Shown here piece after piece: positions 7,108-14,805 of a stretch of 64,000 nt of DNA (its first letter is position 1; every line of letters starts with the position of its first letter). Source of the DNA: Bin55 sp009840545 (GTDB lineage Bacteria; Pseudomonadota; Gammaproteobacteria; Pseudomonadales; Azotimanducaceae); contig OZ242357.1 of NCBI GenBank assembly GCA_965208815.1, positions 2,542,001-2,606,000 of the forward strand, written 5' to 3'. Both the position numbers and the translations under genes were made by a program. The notes beneath the pieces were generated by a model, which was given only the letters and a program-made list of their open reading frames with translations, had not been told where the DNA came from and searched no databases.

Positions 7108-9405
7108 TCACTCGGAAGATCCTAGCGAAAAAGCGACCAATCGGGTTGGTTCCCATGATCCTCCAGTCCCGATGACCAAGTACTGTTTTCCGCCGGACAA
7201 GTACGTGATCGGGGGAGCGTCAGTGAAAAATCCTGTAATTTTGTGACTCCAAAGAGTCTTTCCACTCGCCTTATCCATGGCTACCAGCTGATCGCCGTCG
7301 CTTCGAGAACCATAGAAAATTGCGGTAGGAGTTACGAGGAGTCCAGGCGCGGCTCCTATTTGGCCTAAGTCCGGAAGCTTCAATCCGCTCAGTAGAGGGT
7401 GATCCACGGGCCCCCTTCCATTTGGAACGGTCCACTTGATGTCTCCTGTGTTCAGGTCATAGGCAGTAATGCTTGACCACGGAGGCTTGATAAATGGAAG
7501 TCCTGGTTTGAACTCTGGCATCGTAAAAAAGCCTCCAAACTTGATTCCACGATTTCGTGTGTCTGGAATCGACACAATGAGTGTGGGCATTCTGCGGGAG
7601 GCTACGAACAGAGATTGGTCGATAGGATCGAGTGCAGCTCCTCCCCAGTTAGCTCCGCCGCCAATACCGGGCAGAATCAATGTCCCTTGGGTTGAAGGAG
7701 TGGAGTAGAGAGGTCCAATCTTAAACTTGCTGAGAGCAGCCATGGCTTGCTTTCTGATGTCGGGAGTGAAATCAATTACGTTGTCCTCGACGAGTCCCTG
7801 CATTTCAAAAGGCGGAGGCCAAGTTGGCCTGGGTTGAGTGGGAGAAGGCACTTCACCTTCTAAATCGCTCCCAGGTGCCTCCACGTCCTCAATTTCCCAA
7901 ATTGGCTCCCCGGTGACCCGATCAAATACAAAAAGATAGCCAGTCTTTGTGACTTGGGCCACGACCTTGACGGTCTTGCCGTCGCGATTGATGTCAGCCA
8001 CCACCGGAGCAGCGGGATTGTCGTAGTCCCAAATGTCGTGACGCACGTTCTGAAAGTGCCAAACATACTCGCCTGTTGAGGCGTCAACGGCTACGAGCGA
8101 TGTACCAAACAGATTGTCGCCCGGTCGCGCGCCGCCGTAGAAGTGATTCGATGGTGCCGTGACGGGAAGATACACAAGATTGAGTTCGGGGTCGCAGCTG
8201 GTTGTAGACCATACGTTCGTATTTCCCATCCACTTCCAACTTTCGTTCCCCCAAGTTTCGTTTCCTTCTTCGCCCTCTTGGGGAACCGTCTTGAACACCC
8301 ACTTCTGTTCGCCTGTCTTGACGTCGAAACCACGAACATCGCCCAAGGGTAGATTGCTGTTCCAAGGCGGCCTTACGCTCCAGGAATGAGAGCCGTCGTC
8401 AGGCTGACTTCCAATGACAACAACGTCTCCACAAACATTGGGTGCATGGCTCCACGCTATACGTCGAGGATCCAATGGCCGTCGCAACCCTTCTCGGAGA
8501 TTGACCTTCCCCTTGTTGCCGAAGTCCTCGATGACCGAACCACTCTCAGCATCAAGCGCAATCAACCAGCCATCACTTGTGGTCAAAAGTACTCGACCAC
8601 CCGATTTGTCCTTATAGAATGCCAATCCTCGTGTTGTGAAACCAAACATGGCTGGACGTGGCCCTTCCCTCGTGCCTGGATCGTAGGTCCACAAAGTCTC
8701 TCCGGATTGCGCGTCGACTGCCTCCACAGCCGAATAGCGCGTTCGTATGAAGAGCCGGCCATCCACCATCAGCGGGGTTCCCTTAAACATGTCAGGAGCT
8801 TTAGCTGCGTTTCGCGCGTCTCTCACGCCTGTATCAGTTTCCGATTCCCAAACCCAAGCAATCTGAAGTTCGTCGAGGTTCTCAAGAGTGATCTGATTTA
8901 AAGGCGAATACTTGCGTGCGCCGATGTCCCCTCCATAGGCAGGCCATTCACCGAAGCTCGTTGTAAAGTCGAATGGACGTTCCGGGTCGATTACTACCTC
9001 CACTTCGTTAATGGACTCCCCTTCGGGCTCCAATTCAGAATCGATGCTGTCCTCTTCTTCGCTAGCATCCTCGGAAGTCTCAACGATTTCCTCACCTCTC
9101 GACTCTAACCATGCAACAACAATCTCGTCCACCTCCCGGCGTTCGCGTTCTTCGAGCAGCCATTGACCCCGTTCGTTCAGTGCTTCGCCACCTGACGCCG
9201 TTGCGTGGCAGAACGTGCAGTCTTCTGCCCCATACTCCATGGCTTCAACGAAATACTCAGGCTGTGCAAGGACGACCCAAGACCCGAATACGAAAACCGC
9301 AACCAAGCTCATCTTCAACACTCTAGTTGCCAAGCGAAGCAAACTACGCTCCTTGTTCACTTGTGAAGCTTGAAAGCGATTTCCCAATAGTGTCTGTCTA
9401 TGCAC
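7108..9405 (-). CDS. PQQ-dependent dehydrogenase with N-terminal haem-binding segment
   Basis: 765-residue quinoprotein. A signal/anchor segment (about 33-49, ending VVLAQ) is followed by a single CTFCH haem-c motif at 63-67. A long acidic linker comes next (about 104-140), then an eight-bladed PQQ propeller beginning WPAYGGDIGARKYSPLNQIT. Tryptophan-docking style repeats such as SGETLWTYDP, GEYVWHFQNV and GKTLWSH are visible. The best match in style is the membrane/periplasmic glucose-type quinoprotein dehydrogenase group; the substrate (alcohol, sugar or other) is unknown. The listed start is GTG overlapping the zapE stop by 8 bp; an internal ATG at 9309 would place the signal peptide at the very N-terminus and is an equally good start. 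The CxxCH may pass electrons from PQQ into the respiratory chain. Confidence 0.88.
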   Translation of the reverse strand: MHRQTLLGNRFQASQVNKERSLLRLATRVLKMSLVAVFVFGSWVVLAQPEYFVEAMEYGAEDCTFCHATASGGEALNERGQWLLEERERREVDEIVVAWLESRGEEIVETSEDASEEEDSIDSELEPEGESINEVEVVIDPERPFDFTTSFGEWPAYGGDIGARKYSPLNQITLENLDELQIAWVWESETDTGVRDARNAAKAPDMFKGTPLMVDGRLFIRTRYSAVEAVDAQSGETLWTYDPGTREGPRPAMFGFTTRGLAFYKDKSGGRVLLTTSDGWLIALDAESGSVIEDFGNKGKVNLREGLRRPLDPRRIAWSHAPNVCGDVVVIGSQPDDGSHSWSVRPPWNSNLPLGDVRGFDVKTGEQKWVFKTVPQEGEEGNETWGNESWKWMGNTNVWSTTSCDPELNLVYLPVTAPSNHFYGGARPGDNLFGTSLVAVDASTGEYVWHFQNVRHDIWDYDNPAAPVVADINRDGKTVKVVAQVTKTGYLFVFDRVTGEPIWEIEDVEAPGSDLEGEVPSPTQPRPTWPPPFEMQGLVEDNVIDFTPDIRKQAMAALSKFKIGPLYSTPSTQGTLILPGIGGGANWGGAALDPIDQSLFVASRRMPTLIVSIPDTRNRGIKFGGFFTMPEFKPGLPFIKPPWSSITAYDLNTGDIKWTVPNGRGPVDHPLLSGLKLPDLGQIGAAPGLLVTPTAIFYGSRSDGDQLVAMDKASGKTLWSHKITGFFTDAPPITYLSGGKQYLVIGTGGSWEPTRLVAFSLGSSE

Positions 9406-10462
9406 GATGTGCCCTTGTCAAGTACTCCGTCGAGCTCATCTCAGCGATTCTGCTACTCGTCCGCTTGAACTCACTCGTATAGCGAGTACCAATATACAAA
9501 CTCTCAATCGGTTTGTGCGCATGCAATACAAGATTTACATTTCGATCATAGAGCACATCTACTGCATTGATGAAACGTTTGGTGGCCTCTTCCTTGGTTT
9601 GCGTCAATATCGGAAGGTCGTAAATCACCACCGTATGGTGTATTCGTGCAATCTCAATGTAATCAGAAGCACTTCTCGGTCCCTCGCAAAGGTCCCCGAA
9701 TCGGAAAGCAACGATTCCTTCTCCACGATATACACACTCAATGGGTCGTTTGTTCACCACTAGGGGATCGGATGTGAGGTTTGAAGAATCAACGAGTGCG
9801 GCTCTATCGTCCTCAATCATTTGGCGAGTGGCTGATGTTCCAATCCGGTAGAGATCACGGTTCCGCAAAGCAATTAGCCGGTAATCGAGCTCGCCGTCCA
9901 GAGAAACGACGTCCATATGTTCTTCAATTAGTTCTATTGCTGGAATAAATCTACGCCGCTGCAACCCGTTCTCGTAGAGCATCTTCGGAGCAATGTTGGA
10001 TGTGGTAACGAGAACGATACTCCGTTCGAATAGTGCATGAAGAAGTTCGCTCAGAATCATCGCATCACCAATGTCTGACACGAAAAACTCATCCAGGCAC
10101 ACCACGTTTGCTTTGCGATGTATGCCTTCCGCCACTGCCTCGAGTGGATTAGAGCTTCCAGCTACTTCTGCAAGCTTTTCGTGAACGTCTTGCATAAACC
10201 GGTGAAAGTGCCAACGCCGTTTTCTTGCAAGGGGCAAGCTCTCATAAAACCGATCCATGAGCATTGTTTTCCCGCGTCCCACACCACCCCATATGTACAG
10301 TCCTCTCTGCAATAGTGCGCCACGACGAAGAACTCGTCCGAGCATGGCTCGAATCGAAGACTTGTCCTTCTGCGCTCTCTCCATTTCGAGAGACAGTTTG
10401 TCCAGCCGATTGGCTAGAGCTTGCTGGAACACATCGAGCTTCAGTTTCGTGTCGGTGCTCAA
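9398..10462 (-). CDS. zapE: Cell division ATPase ZapE (AFG1-like)
   Basis: 354-residue AFG1/ZapE-family P-loop ATPase. Walker A is GGVGRGKTMLMDRFY, Walker B/DE is VVCLDEFFVSDIGDAMIL, and a sensor-1 VLVTTSNIAPKMLYENGLQR follows. In E. coli ZapE associates with the Z-ring under low-oxygen stress; eukaryotic relatives (AFG1/LACE1) help degrade respiratory-chain subunits. It is the first gene of a minus-strand pair with the PQQ dehydrogenase (8-bp overlap), which is an odd partner for a division protein and may reflect only shared transcription. Confidence 0.93.
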   Translation of the reverse strand: MSTDTKLKLDVFQQALANRLDKLSLEMERAQKDKSSIRAMLGRVLRRGALLQRGLYIWGGVGRGKTMLMDRFYESLPLARKRRWHFHRFMQDVHEKLAEVAGSSNPLEAVAEGIHRKANVVCLDEFFVSDIGDAMILSELLHALFERSIVLVTTSNIAPKMLYENGLQRRRFIPAIELIEEHMDVVSLDGELDYRLIALRNRDLYRIGTSATRQMIEDDRAALVDSSNLTSDPLVVNKRPIECVYRGEGIVAFRFGDLCEGPRSASDYIEIARIHHTVVIYDLPILTQTKEEATKRFINAVDVLYDRNVNLVLHAHKPIESLYIGTRYTSEFKRTSSRIAEMSSTEYLTRAHRA

Positions 10463-10794
10463 GTAGGATTTCGCAAAGGATTTCGAATAGCTGCTAAGAA
10501 TAATTGACGACGAATGTGCTTTCAGGTTTCATCCAGACGAAACTCGCTGGCAAGATTGCCGTATGGCCCAGTTGTTCGAGACGATCAAGTGGACATGGTT
10601 CGGACTTACGAGACAAGCTAGGCCAACGCATTAGGAGTCTAACCTACGGGAAACTTCATACAAATCGGTGTCAGAGCTATCGCCAGATGAGATCGAAAGT
10701 GACGCCGATTCCAGATCTTCTAAGATGGAGTATTCTCTATACGTTCCAAGTCAAATTGACGAATTGGAAGAAATAATGCAAGATTCAGGGTGCT
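10463..10794. other. Intergenic region without recognisable gene
   Basis: 332 bp between zapE and the first tiny ORF. The only sizeable reading frame (10504-10776) has no recognisable protein features. I see no tRNA-like cloverleaf and no clear terminator. It must contain the zapE promoter on the minus strand. Confidence 0.5.
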
Positions 10795-10821
10795 ATGACA
10801 AGCTTGGTTGGAAATAGTCAA

Positions 10822-10929
10822 ATGGACAAAACAAAAACAAGAAGGATTATTGGATTTTGGCTTGGTGTAACAGCAGTATTTCTGGCAAGTCTAGCTCTAT
10901 TGCAAAGCTATTGTGTTGCTCAAAAATAG
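10822..10929 (+). CDS. Small single-span membrane peptide, 3' end replaced by insertion sequence
   Basis: A 35-residue ORF starting MDKTKTRR with one hydrophobic span of about 20 residues (IIGFWLGVTAVFLASLALL). An in-frame ATG at 10795 would add nine residues. Its last codons and its TAG stop (10927-10929) lie inside the left inverted repeat of the downstream IS. The native C-terminus has therefore probably been cut off and replaced. The positive-then-hydrophobic layout is typical of small inner-membrane proteins, but the ORF is short and may not be a gene. Confidence 0.35.
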   Translation: MDKTKTRRIIGFWLGVTAVFLASLALLQSYCVAQK

Positions 10930-10981
10930 TGGGAATCAAAACGAGGTGTTTTAGTATAGATTCCCCTAGGAGCACACAATC

Positions 10982-11275
10982 ATGTCCAAACGAGTTGCCT
11001 TGACGGCGGAGGAGCGAGGAGAGCTGGTTCTTCGTCTGCTTCGGAAGGAAGCCACGGCATCGGATCTTGCCCGCGAGGCATCAATCTCCGAGCCCACGCT
11101 GTACCAGTGGCGCGACGCCTTTCTTCGCGCTGGATTCGCCGGCTTGAACGGACGTTCCGACCGCGACTCGGAGAGGCGACGGCACGCTCGGGAGCTGGCG
11201 CAGCGGGACCAGGTGATCGGCGAGATGACCGTGGCCCTGAAGGTGCTAAAAAAAAACTTGGGGGTCTCCGAGTGA
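10982..11275 (+). CDS. IS3-family transposase OrfA (helix-turn-helix)
   Basis: 97-residue OrfA. An N-terminal helix-turn-helix (EERGELVLRLLRKEATASDLAREASISEPTLYQWRDAF, split by a turn at about residue 30) binds the IS ends. A coiled-coil region (RRRHARELAQRDQVIGEMTVALKVLKK) mediates multimerisation. It ends just after a run of nine A (11248-11256) that sits at the expected OrfA/OrfB frameshift position. The TGA stop overlaps the GTG that could start OrfB. OrfA alone is normally a DNA-binding regulator; a -1 shift at the A-run would join it to OrfB. Confidence 0.88.
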   Translation: MSKRVALTAEERGELVLRLLRKEATASDLAREASISEPTLYQWRDAFLRAGFAGLNGRSDRDSERRRHARELAQRDQVIGEMTVALKVLKKNLGVSE

Positions 11276-12249
11276 CGCAGGAGCTTCGCGATCGGGTTCG
11301 CCAAGAGATGGAGGACTGGGACGGAAGGCTGCGTCTGACCCGTCTGCTGACCCATCTGGGAGTGTCGACATCGACGTGGTACCGACTTCCGAAGGGAGGC
11401 TCGGAACCTCGGGGACGACCTCGGGAGCCCCTGGACCCCTTCCAAGTGGAGGCGGTCCGGGAGCTCTGCCGGCGCTATCCCTTCTGGGGCTACAAGCGCA
11501 TCGCGGTGGTGGCCCGGAGGGACGTCGGTCCGGGCTATTCCGACCGTCTGACGTACCGCATCATGCGGGAGCTGAACCTGCTGCAGAAGCGGGCTCCCCG
11601 CCGTGCCGAGCTGCACCAGACGAGGCACCTGTTCGAGCTGCTTCCCTCGCGCCCCAACGATCTGTGGCAGATGGACGTGACCTACCTCCACCTGCCCCAG
11701 GGGCACTGGTGGTACGCGGTGACGGTGATCGACTACTACTCCCGGTACCTGCTGGCGTGCCATCTGACGCCGTTCCAGAACGCGGGCTCGGTGGCGGTCG
11801 CCCTGGATCTCGCCCGGGCCGAGGCGGAGCGCTTCCACGGTCCGCTGGATCGCGAGCCGACGCTGGTCACCGACAACGGCTCGTGCTTTCTGGCCCGCAA
11901 GTTCCAGAAGCACATCGAGGAGCGGTTCTCCCATGTGCGGATCCAGTATCGAACCCCGCAACAGCTGGGACTGCTGGAGCGGTTCCATTCGACGTTGAAG
12001 AAGGAGGAGGTGTACTGGCGCATGTACGACGGACCCAACCATGCCCGGCAGTGTCTCGAGGAGTTCCGCGATCGCTACAACCGGGTGCGGCCGCACTGGG
12101 CGCTCCGGCCCTCCGAGAAGGAGGATCCACTGACGCCCGCCGACGTCTACGAGGACGGCCTGGCGGTCGTCATACCGAAGTGGCAGAAATGGGCGAGGGC
12201 GGCGAAGAAAAAACTGGAGGAGGCAGCTATGGAACGGAAGGCCGCGTAG
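11272..12249 (+). CDS. IS3-family transposase OrfB (rve/DDE integrase)
   Basis: About 325 residues from GTG 11272, or the C-terminal part of an OrfAB fusion of roughly 422 residues made by -1 frameshifting. The DDE triad is visible: Asp in LWQMDVTYLHLP, Asp in TLVTDNGSCF, and Glu in GLLERFHSTLKKEEVYW. The helix-turn region RYPFWGYKRIAVVARR is the usual HTH_21 block ahead of the catalytic core. The reading frame is intact, so the element may still be active. High G+C also creates long meaningless open frames on the opposite strand. Confidence 0.9.
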   Translation: MTQELRDRVRQEMEDWDGRLRLTRLLTHLGVSTSTWYRLPKGGSEPRGRPREPLDPFQVEAVRELCRRYPFWGYKRIAVVARRDVGPGYSDRLTYRIMRELNLLQKRAPRRAELHQTRHLFELLPSRPNDLWQMDVTYLHLPQGHWWYAVTVIDYYSRYLLACHLTPFQNAGSVAVALDLARAEAERFHGPLDREPTLVTDNGSCFLARKFQKHIEERFSHVRIQYRTPQQLGLLERFHSTLKKEEVYWRMYDGPNHARQCLEEFRDRYNRVRPHWALRPSEKEDPLTPADVYEDGLAVVIPKWQKWARAAKKKLEEAAMERKAA

Positions 12250-12364
12250 CCATGAACCACGAAATTTCTCTACACCGAAAAATTCCCGCTAATTTTGATA
12301 GCAAGACACTATTGGAGTTGCGACGAGTTAGAGGACAATGCACAATGACCCAAGGAGGACCTAC

Positions 12365-12652
12365 ATGGGCAGAAAGCATTATCCGAAGGAATACCGTGAT
12401 CGTCTGATCGCGCTGGCGCGATCCGGCCGCAGCGTTTCCTCGCTGGCGGAGGAGTTCGAGCCGACGTCGCAGACGATACGCAACTGGCTCGACCGGGCGG
12501 ACGGACCCGGCGAGCAGGACGACTCGAAGGAGGTTCGGCGGCTGCGCCGCGAGCTGTCCCGCATCAAGGAGGAGCGGGACATTTTGGCAAAGGCCACGGC
12601 CTGGTTCGCCAAGGAGACCGCGAGGACCCCAAGCCGGTCTTCGAGTTCATGA
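12365..12652 (+). CDS. IS3-family transposase OrfA
   Basis: 95-residue OrfA. The start is ATG 12365 because AGGAGG lies at 12353-12358, an ideal Shine-Dalgarno spacing; a longer in-frame start at 12338 lacks this. It opens with the helix-turn-helix YPKEYRDRLIALARSGRSV and continues SLAEEFEPTSQTIRNWL. A charged coiled-coil segment (EVRRLRRELSRIKEERDILAKATAWFAKE, split about residue 75) is the standard IS3 OrfA tail. Its stop overlaps the OrfB start as ATGA, giving translational coupling; I see no long A-run as in the first element. Confidence 0.9.
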   Translation: MGRKHYPKEYRDRLIALARSGRSVSSLAEEFEPTSQTIRNWLDRADGPGEQDDSKEVRRLRRELSRIKEERDILAKATAWFAKETARTPSRSSSS

Positions 12653-13506
12653 AGGCGCACCGGGCCGAGTTCAGCATCGCCGCGATGTGTCGCGTGCTGC
12701 GAGTCTCCCGCAGCGGATACTATGCGTGGCTGAAGCGACCCCCGTCGCGATGGGAGGCGGCGGATCGGGAGCTGCTGGAGCACATTCGCCGGATCCACGC
12801 CGAGTCCCGCGGCATCTACGGCGCGCCCCGCATCCAGGCGGCGCTTCGCGAGCTGGGGGTTCGGGCGAGCCGTCGAAGGATCGGTCGCCTGATGAAGGCG
12901 GACGGCCTTCGAGGCGTCTGCCGACGTCGTCGCCGGGTCACCACGCGATCGGACGGGTCCGAGGTGGCCGCCGATCTGGTCCGGCGCCAGTTCGAGGCCG
13001 AGCGTCCGAACGAGCTCTGGGTGGCGGACGCGACCTACGTTCCGACGATGGAGGGGACGCTGTATCTGGCCGCGGTGCAGGACGTGTTCTCGCGCCGCAT
13101 CGTGGGCTGGTCCATGGCTTCGCGCCAGAAGGAGGGTCTGATGATCCGCGCCCTCGAGATGGCCGTCGAGCGACGCCGACCACGGAGCGGGGTGACGCAT
13201 CATTCCGATCACGGATCGCAGTACACGTCCGGAAACTTCAGGAAAGTGTGCGAGGACGCCGACGTCACGATCTCGATGGGCTCGGTGGGCGACTGCTACG
13301 ACAACGCGATGGCGGAGAGCTTCTTCGCCACTCTGGAGACCGAGCTGATCGATCGGCAGCCTGGAAGTCGCTTTGCGGATCGAGCGCAGGCGAAGTCGAT
13401 GATTTTCGACTATCTCGAGGGGTTCTACAACACGCGGAGACTGCATTCCGCTCTGGGATACCTGTCTCCCGTGGAGTTCGAGCGACGACACGAGAGAGCG
13501 AAATGA
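12649..13506 (+). CDS. IS3-family transposase OrfB
   Basis: 285-residue integrase-type transposase. HTH_21 region SRGIYGAPRIQAALRELG is followed by the DDE core: Asp in LWVADATYVPTMEG, Asp in THHSDHGSQYTS, and Glu in CYDNAMAESFFATLETELI. The tail IFDYLEGFYNTRRLHSALGYLSPVEFE is the standard IS3 C-terminus. The frame is also open upstream of the ATG in the -1 register (reading DPKPVFEF), so an OrfAB fusion is possible. It is full length and appears intact. Confidence 0.93.
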   Translation: MKAHRAEFSIAAMCRVLRVSRSGYYAWLKRPPSRWEAADRELLEHIRRIHAESRGIYGAPRIQAALRELGVRASRRRIGRLMKADGLRGVCRRRRRVTTRSDGSEVAADLVRRQFEAERPNELWVADATYVPTMEGTLYLAAVQDVFSRRIVGWSMASRQKEGLMIRALEMAVERRRPRSGVTHHSDHGSQYTSGNFRKVCEDADVTISMGSVGDCYDNAMAESFFATLETELIDRQPGSRFADRAQAKSMIFDYLEGFYNTRRLHSALGYLSPVEFERRHERAK

Positions 13507-13548
13507 TCGAGACGCAAATTGAAAAATGCAAAATTTTCAAAAAAAAGC

Positions 13549-13601
13549 GGCCTGTGGAAATGTGGATAACTCTGGCGAGTTACCCACATTCCCACGAGGC
13601 C
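13549..13601. repeat. Long imperfect hairpin at the IS right end
   Basis: Two arms of 24-25 bases (13549-13572 and 13577-13601) around a TGGC loop. They pair at all but two positions plus one bulge: GGCCTGTGGAAATGTGG... against the reverse complement of ...CCCACATTCCCACGAGGCC. The hairpin sits inside the second IS, between the OrfB stop and the right inverted repeat. No T-run follows, so it is not a standard intrinsic terminator. It may insulate the transposase gene or act in transposition. Confidence 0.7.
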
Positions 13602-13691
13602 CAACAACAACAATTTTTCTTTTGTCTTCTAACATGTGGCAGGTTCATATGGTTTCATCGACGTCTACGGTTTTTTATTTGGAGGCTAATC

Positions 13692-13823
13692 ATGCTAGAC
13701 AAAATCTTCGAATTTTTTGACAGTAAAAGCGAAGCGTGGAGACGCGGCTACGTCACTATTGTGCTGACATTGGGAGGAATTGCGGTGCTAGTAGTAGGAT
13801 TGGGATTTATTCCTTCTCCTTAA
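13692..13823 (+). CDS. Small single-span membrane protein (43 residues)
   Basis: ATG at 13692 with a GGAGG at 13681-13685 in ribosome-binding position. The 43-residue product has an amphipathic charged N-terminal half (MLDKIFEFFDSKSEAWRRGY) and one strongly hydrophobic C-terminal span (VTIVLTLGGIAVLVVGLGFI). I do not recognise the family. It lies just right of the second IS. It is in the same reading frame as the truncated small ORF on the other side of the IS pair if both elements and their boundaries are removed. It is probably a real small protein because of the good ribosome-binding site. Confidence 0.5.
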   Translation: MLDKIFEFFDSKSEAWRRGYVTIVLTLGGIAVLVVGLGFIPSP

Positions 13824-13869
13824 AAAACTGTAAATATGTATAGACTGTCTAGTTAAGTCTATAAGTCCC

Positions 13870-14684
13870 AAATTTTTAGTAGTCGATGGATTAGCGGCGA
13901 TCAACCTAGTACTACGTTTGACATGCTTGTTGAGGCGGTATGTTACGGTGGGTGGTCTGGATTGACAAAATTGAGCGCAGTTCAACGTCTGGAGTACTGA
14001 CGCGCATACATCGAAGAGGCAACTCGAACAGAACTTCTCAGCGATATCACCCTCGACCCCGTCCGAATGCGAAAGCTGTTCGTGTCACTAGCTCGAAACA
14101 TAGCGACCAACGTATCGATTACAGCGTTAAGGAGAGACACCGATTCGGCCGCTCAAACTCGAACTATTTCGAACTATCTAAACCACATGCAGCGTATCCA
14201 CATCGTCGAGCCCCAATTGGCATTCTCAAACCACCTTAGATCTAGAACCCAGCTGCGACTAACTCCCAAGCTGCACTATTGCGATCCCTCCCTCACAGTA
14301 GCTGCCCTGCGATCGAACCCAATGAAGCTCAGCTGAGATCTCAATTACTTTGGGTTCTCGTTCGAGTCAATGGTTGTACGCGATCTTCGGGCTTACGCAG
14401 ATGCTAATGACGCTGTTGTGTATTTCTATAAGGACAACACAGGATTGAAAATTGATGCGATCGTCGAGACTGTTTCAGGGTCATGGATTCCGATCGAGGT
14501 GAAGTTGAGAGGAAAAGATCACGTTGATTTGGCAGCAAAAAACCTAAAGAGATTACGCGACAAGGTTGACTTGAAGAAAGTGGGTGAGCCAGCGGCAATG
14601 CTAGTGATTACTGCGACTCCCTCCAATGCCTACACACGCCCAGATGGAGTTTCGGTTGTTTCAATTTCATCACTGGGTCCTTAG
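13870..14684 (+). pseudogene. Decayed DUF4143 / ATP-binding protein, N-terminal half missing
   Basis: A single reading frame preserves the C-terminal half of a DUF4143 (AAA-type ATPase, archaeal-like) protein. Recognisable blocks are GGWSGL, then DPVRMRKLFVSLARNIAT, then RTISNYLNHMQRIHIVE, PKLHYCDPSLTVAAL, DLNYFGFSFESMVVRDLRAYA, a nuclease-like IDAIVETVSGSWIPIEVK segment, and a final GEPAAMLVITAT. Two in-frame TGA codons (13998-14000 and 14334-14336) interrupt it. There is no frameshift. The P-loop ATPase half that should precede it is absent, so this is a remnant. The last part, from ATG 14370, remains an open 104-codon frame. Other genes here stop at TGA, so recoding is unlikely. Confidence 0.75.
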
Positions 14685-14805
14685 AAGTAACCAACGCACA
14701 AAGACTTTCCCTTGAAACGTAAAGTGTGGTTTGAGTTCTCAAACGAGATCCTTACGTCTCGATGATCCTGTCACAGCAACAGGATCTCAACACTCCTCGT
14801 ACCAC

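Larger units (their letters stand above)
10920..12298 (+). mobile_element. IS3-family insertion sequence (first of two)
   Basis: Bounded by imperfect inverted repeats. The left repeat (10920-10936) is TCAAAAATAGTGGGAAT. The right repeat (12282-12298) reads TCAAAATTAGCGGGAAT on the other strand. 15 of 17 positions match. Length is about 1,379 bp. It encodes an OrfA/OrfB transposase pair in the -1 arrangement typical of IS3. Base composition is sharply different from the surroundings: I counted 42 G+C of 60 in 11461-11520 against 20 of 60 in 10801-10860. I could not find a clean target duplication, so the exact ends may be a few bases off. Confidence 0.8.
12319..13641 (+). mobile_element. IS3-family insertion sequence (second, tandem)
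   Basis: 1,323 bp with classic TG...CA ends. The left inverted repeat (12319-12338) is TGCGACGAGTTAGAGGACAA. The right repeat (13622-13641) reads TGCCACATGTTAGAAGACAA on the other strand. 16 of 20 positions match. It contains OrfA and OrfB in -1 register. The flanks (GAGT left, GGTT right) do not give a perfect target duplication. The element begins 20 bp after the end of the first IS. It is GC-rich in its coding part, while its right-hand 130 bp is AT-rich apart from a long hairpin. Confidence 0.85.

Noticed and set aside
10504..10776. 90-codon frame between zapE and the IS
   Set aside because: No ribosome-binding site, no hydrophobic or domain pattern, and no recognisable homology in the translation.
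10966..12096. 376-codon open frame on the minus strand of the first IS
   Set aside because: It mirrors the transposase genes, is caused by high G+C, and its translation has no domain character.
12379..13491. 370-codon minus-strand open frame in the second IS
   Set aside because: Antisense shadow of OrfA/OrfB with low-complexity Arg/His-rich translation.
13998..14336. TGA recoding (Sec or Trp) in the DUF4143 frame
   Set aside because: Neighbouring genes use TGA as a normal stop and the N-terminal half of the gene is missing, so decay is simpler.
14764..14786. GATCCTGT/ACAGGATC hairpin beyond the murA stop
   Set aside because: The 8-bp stem is perfect but no U-tract follows on the murA strand, so it cannot be called a terminator.
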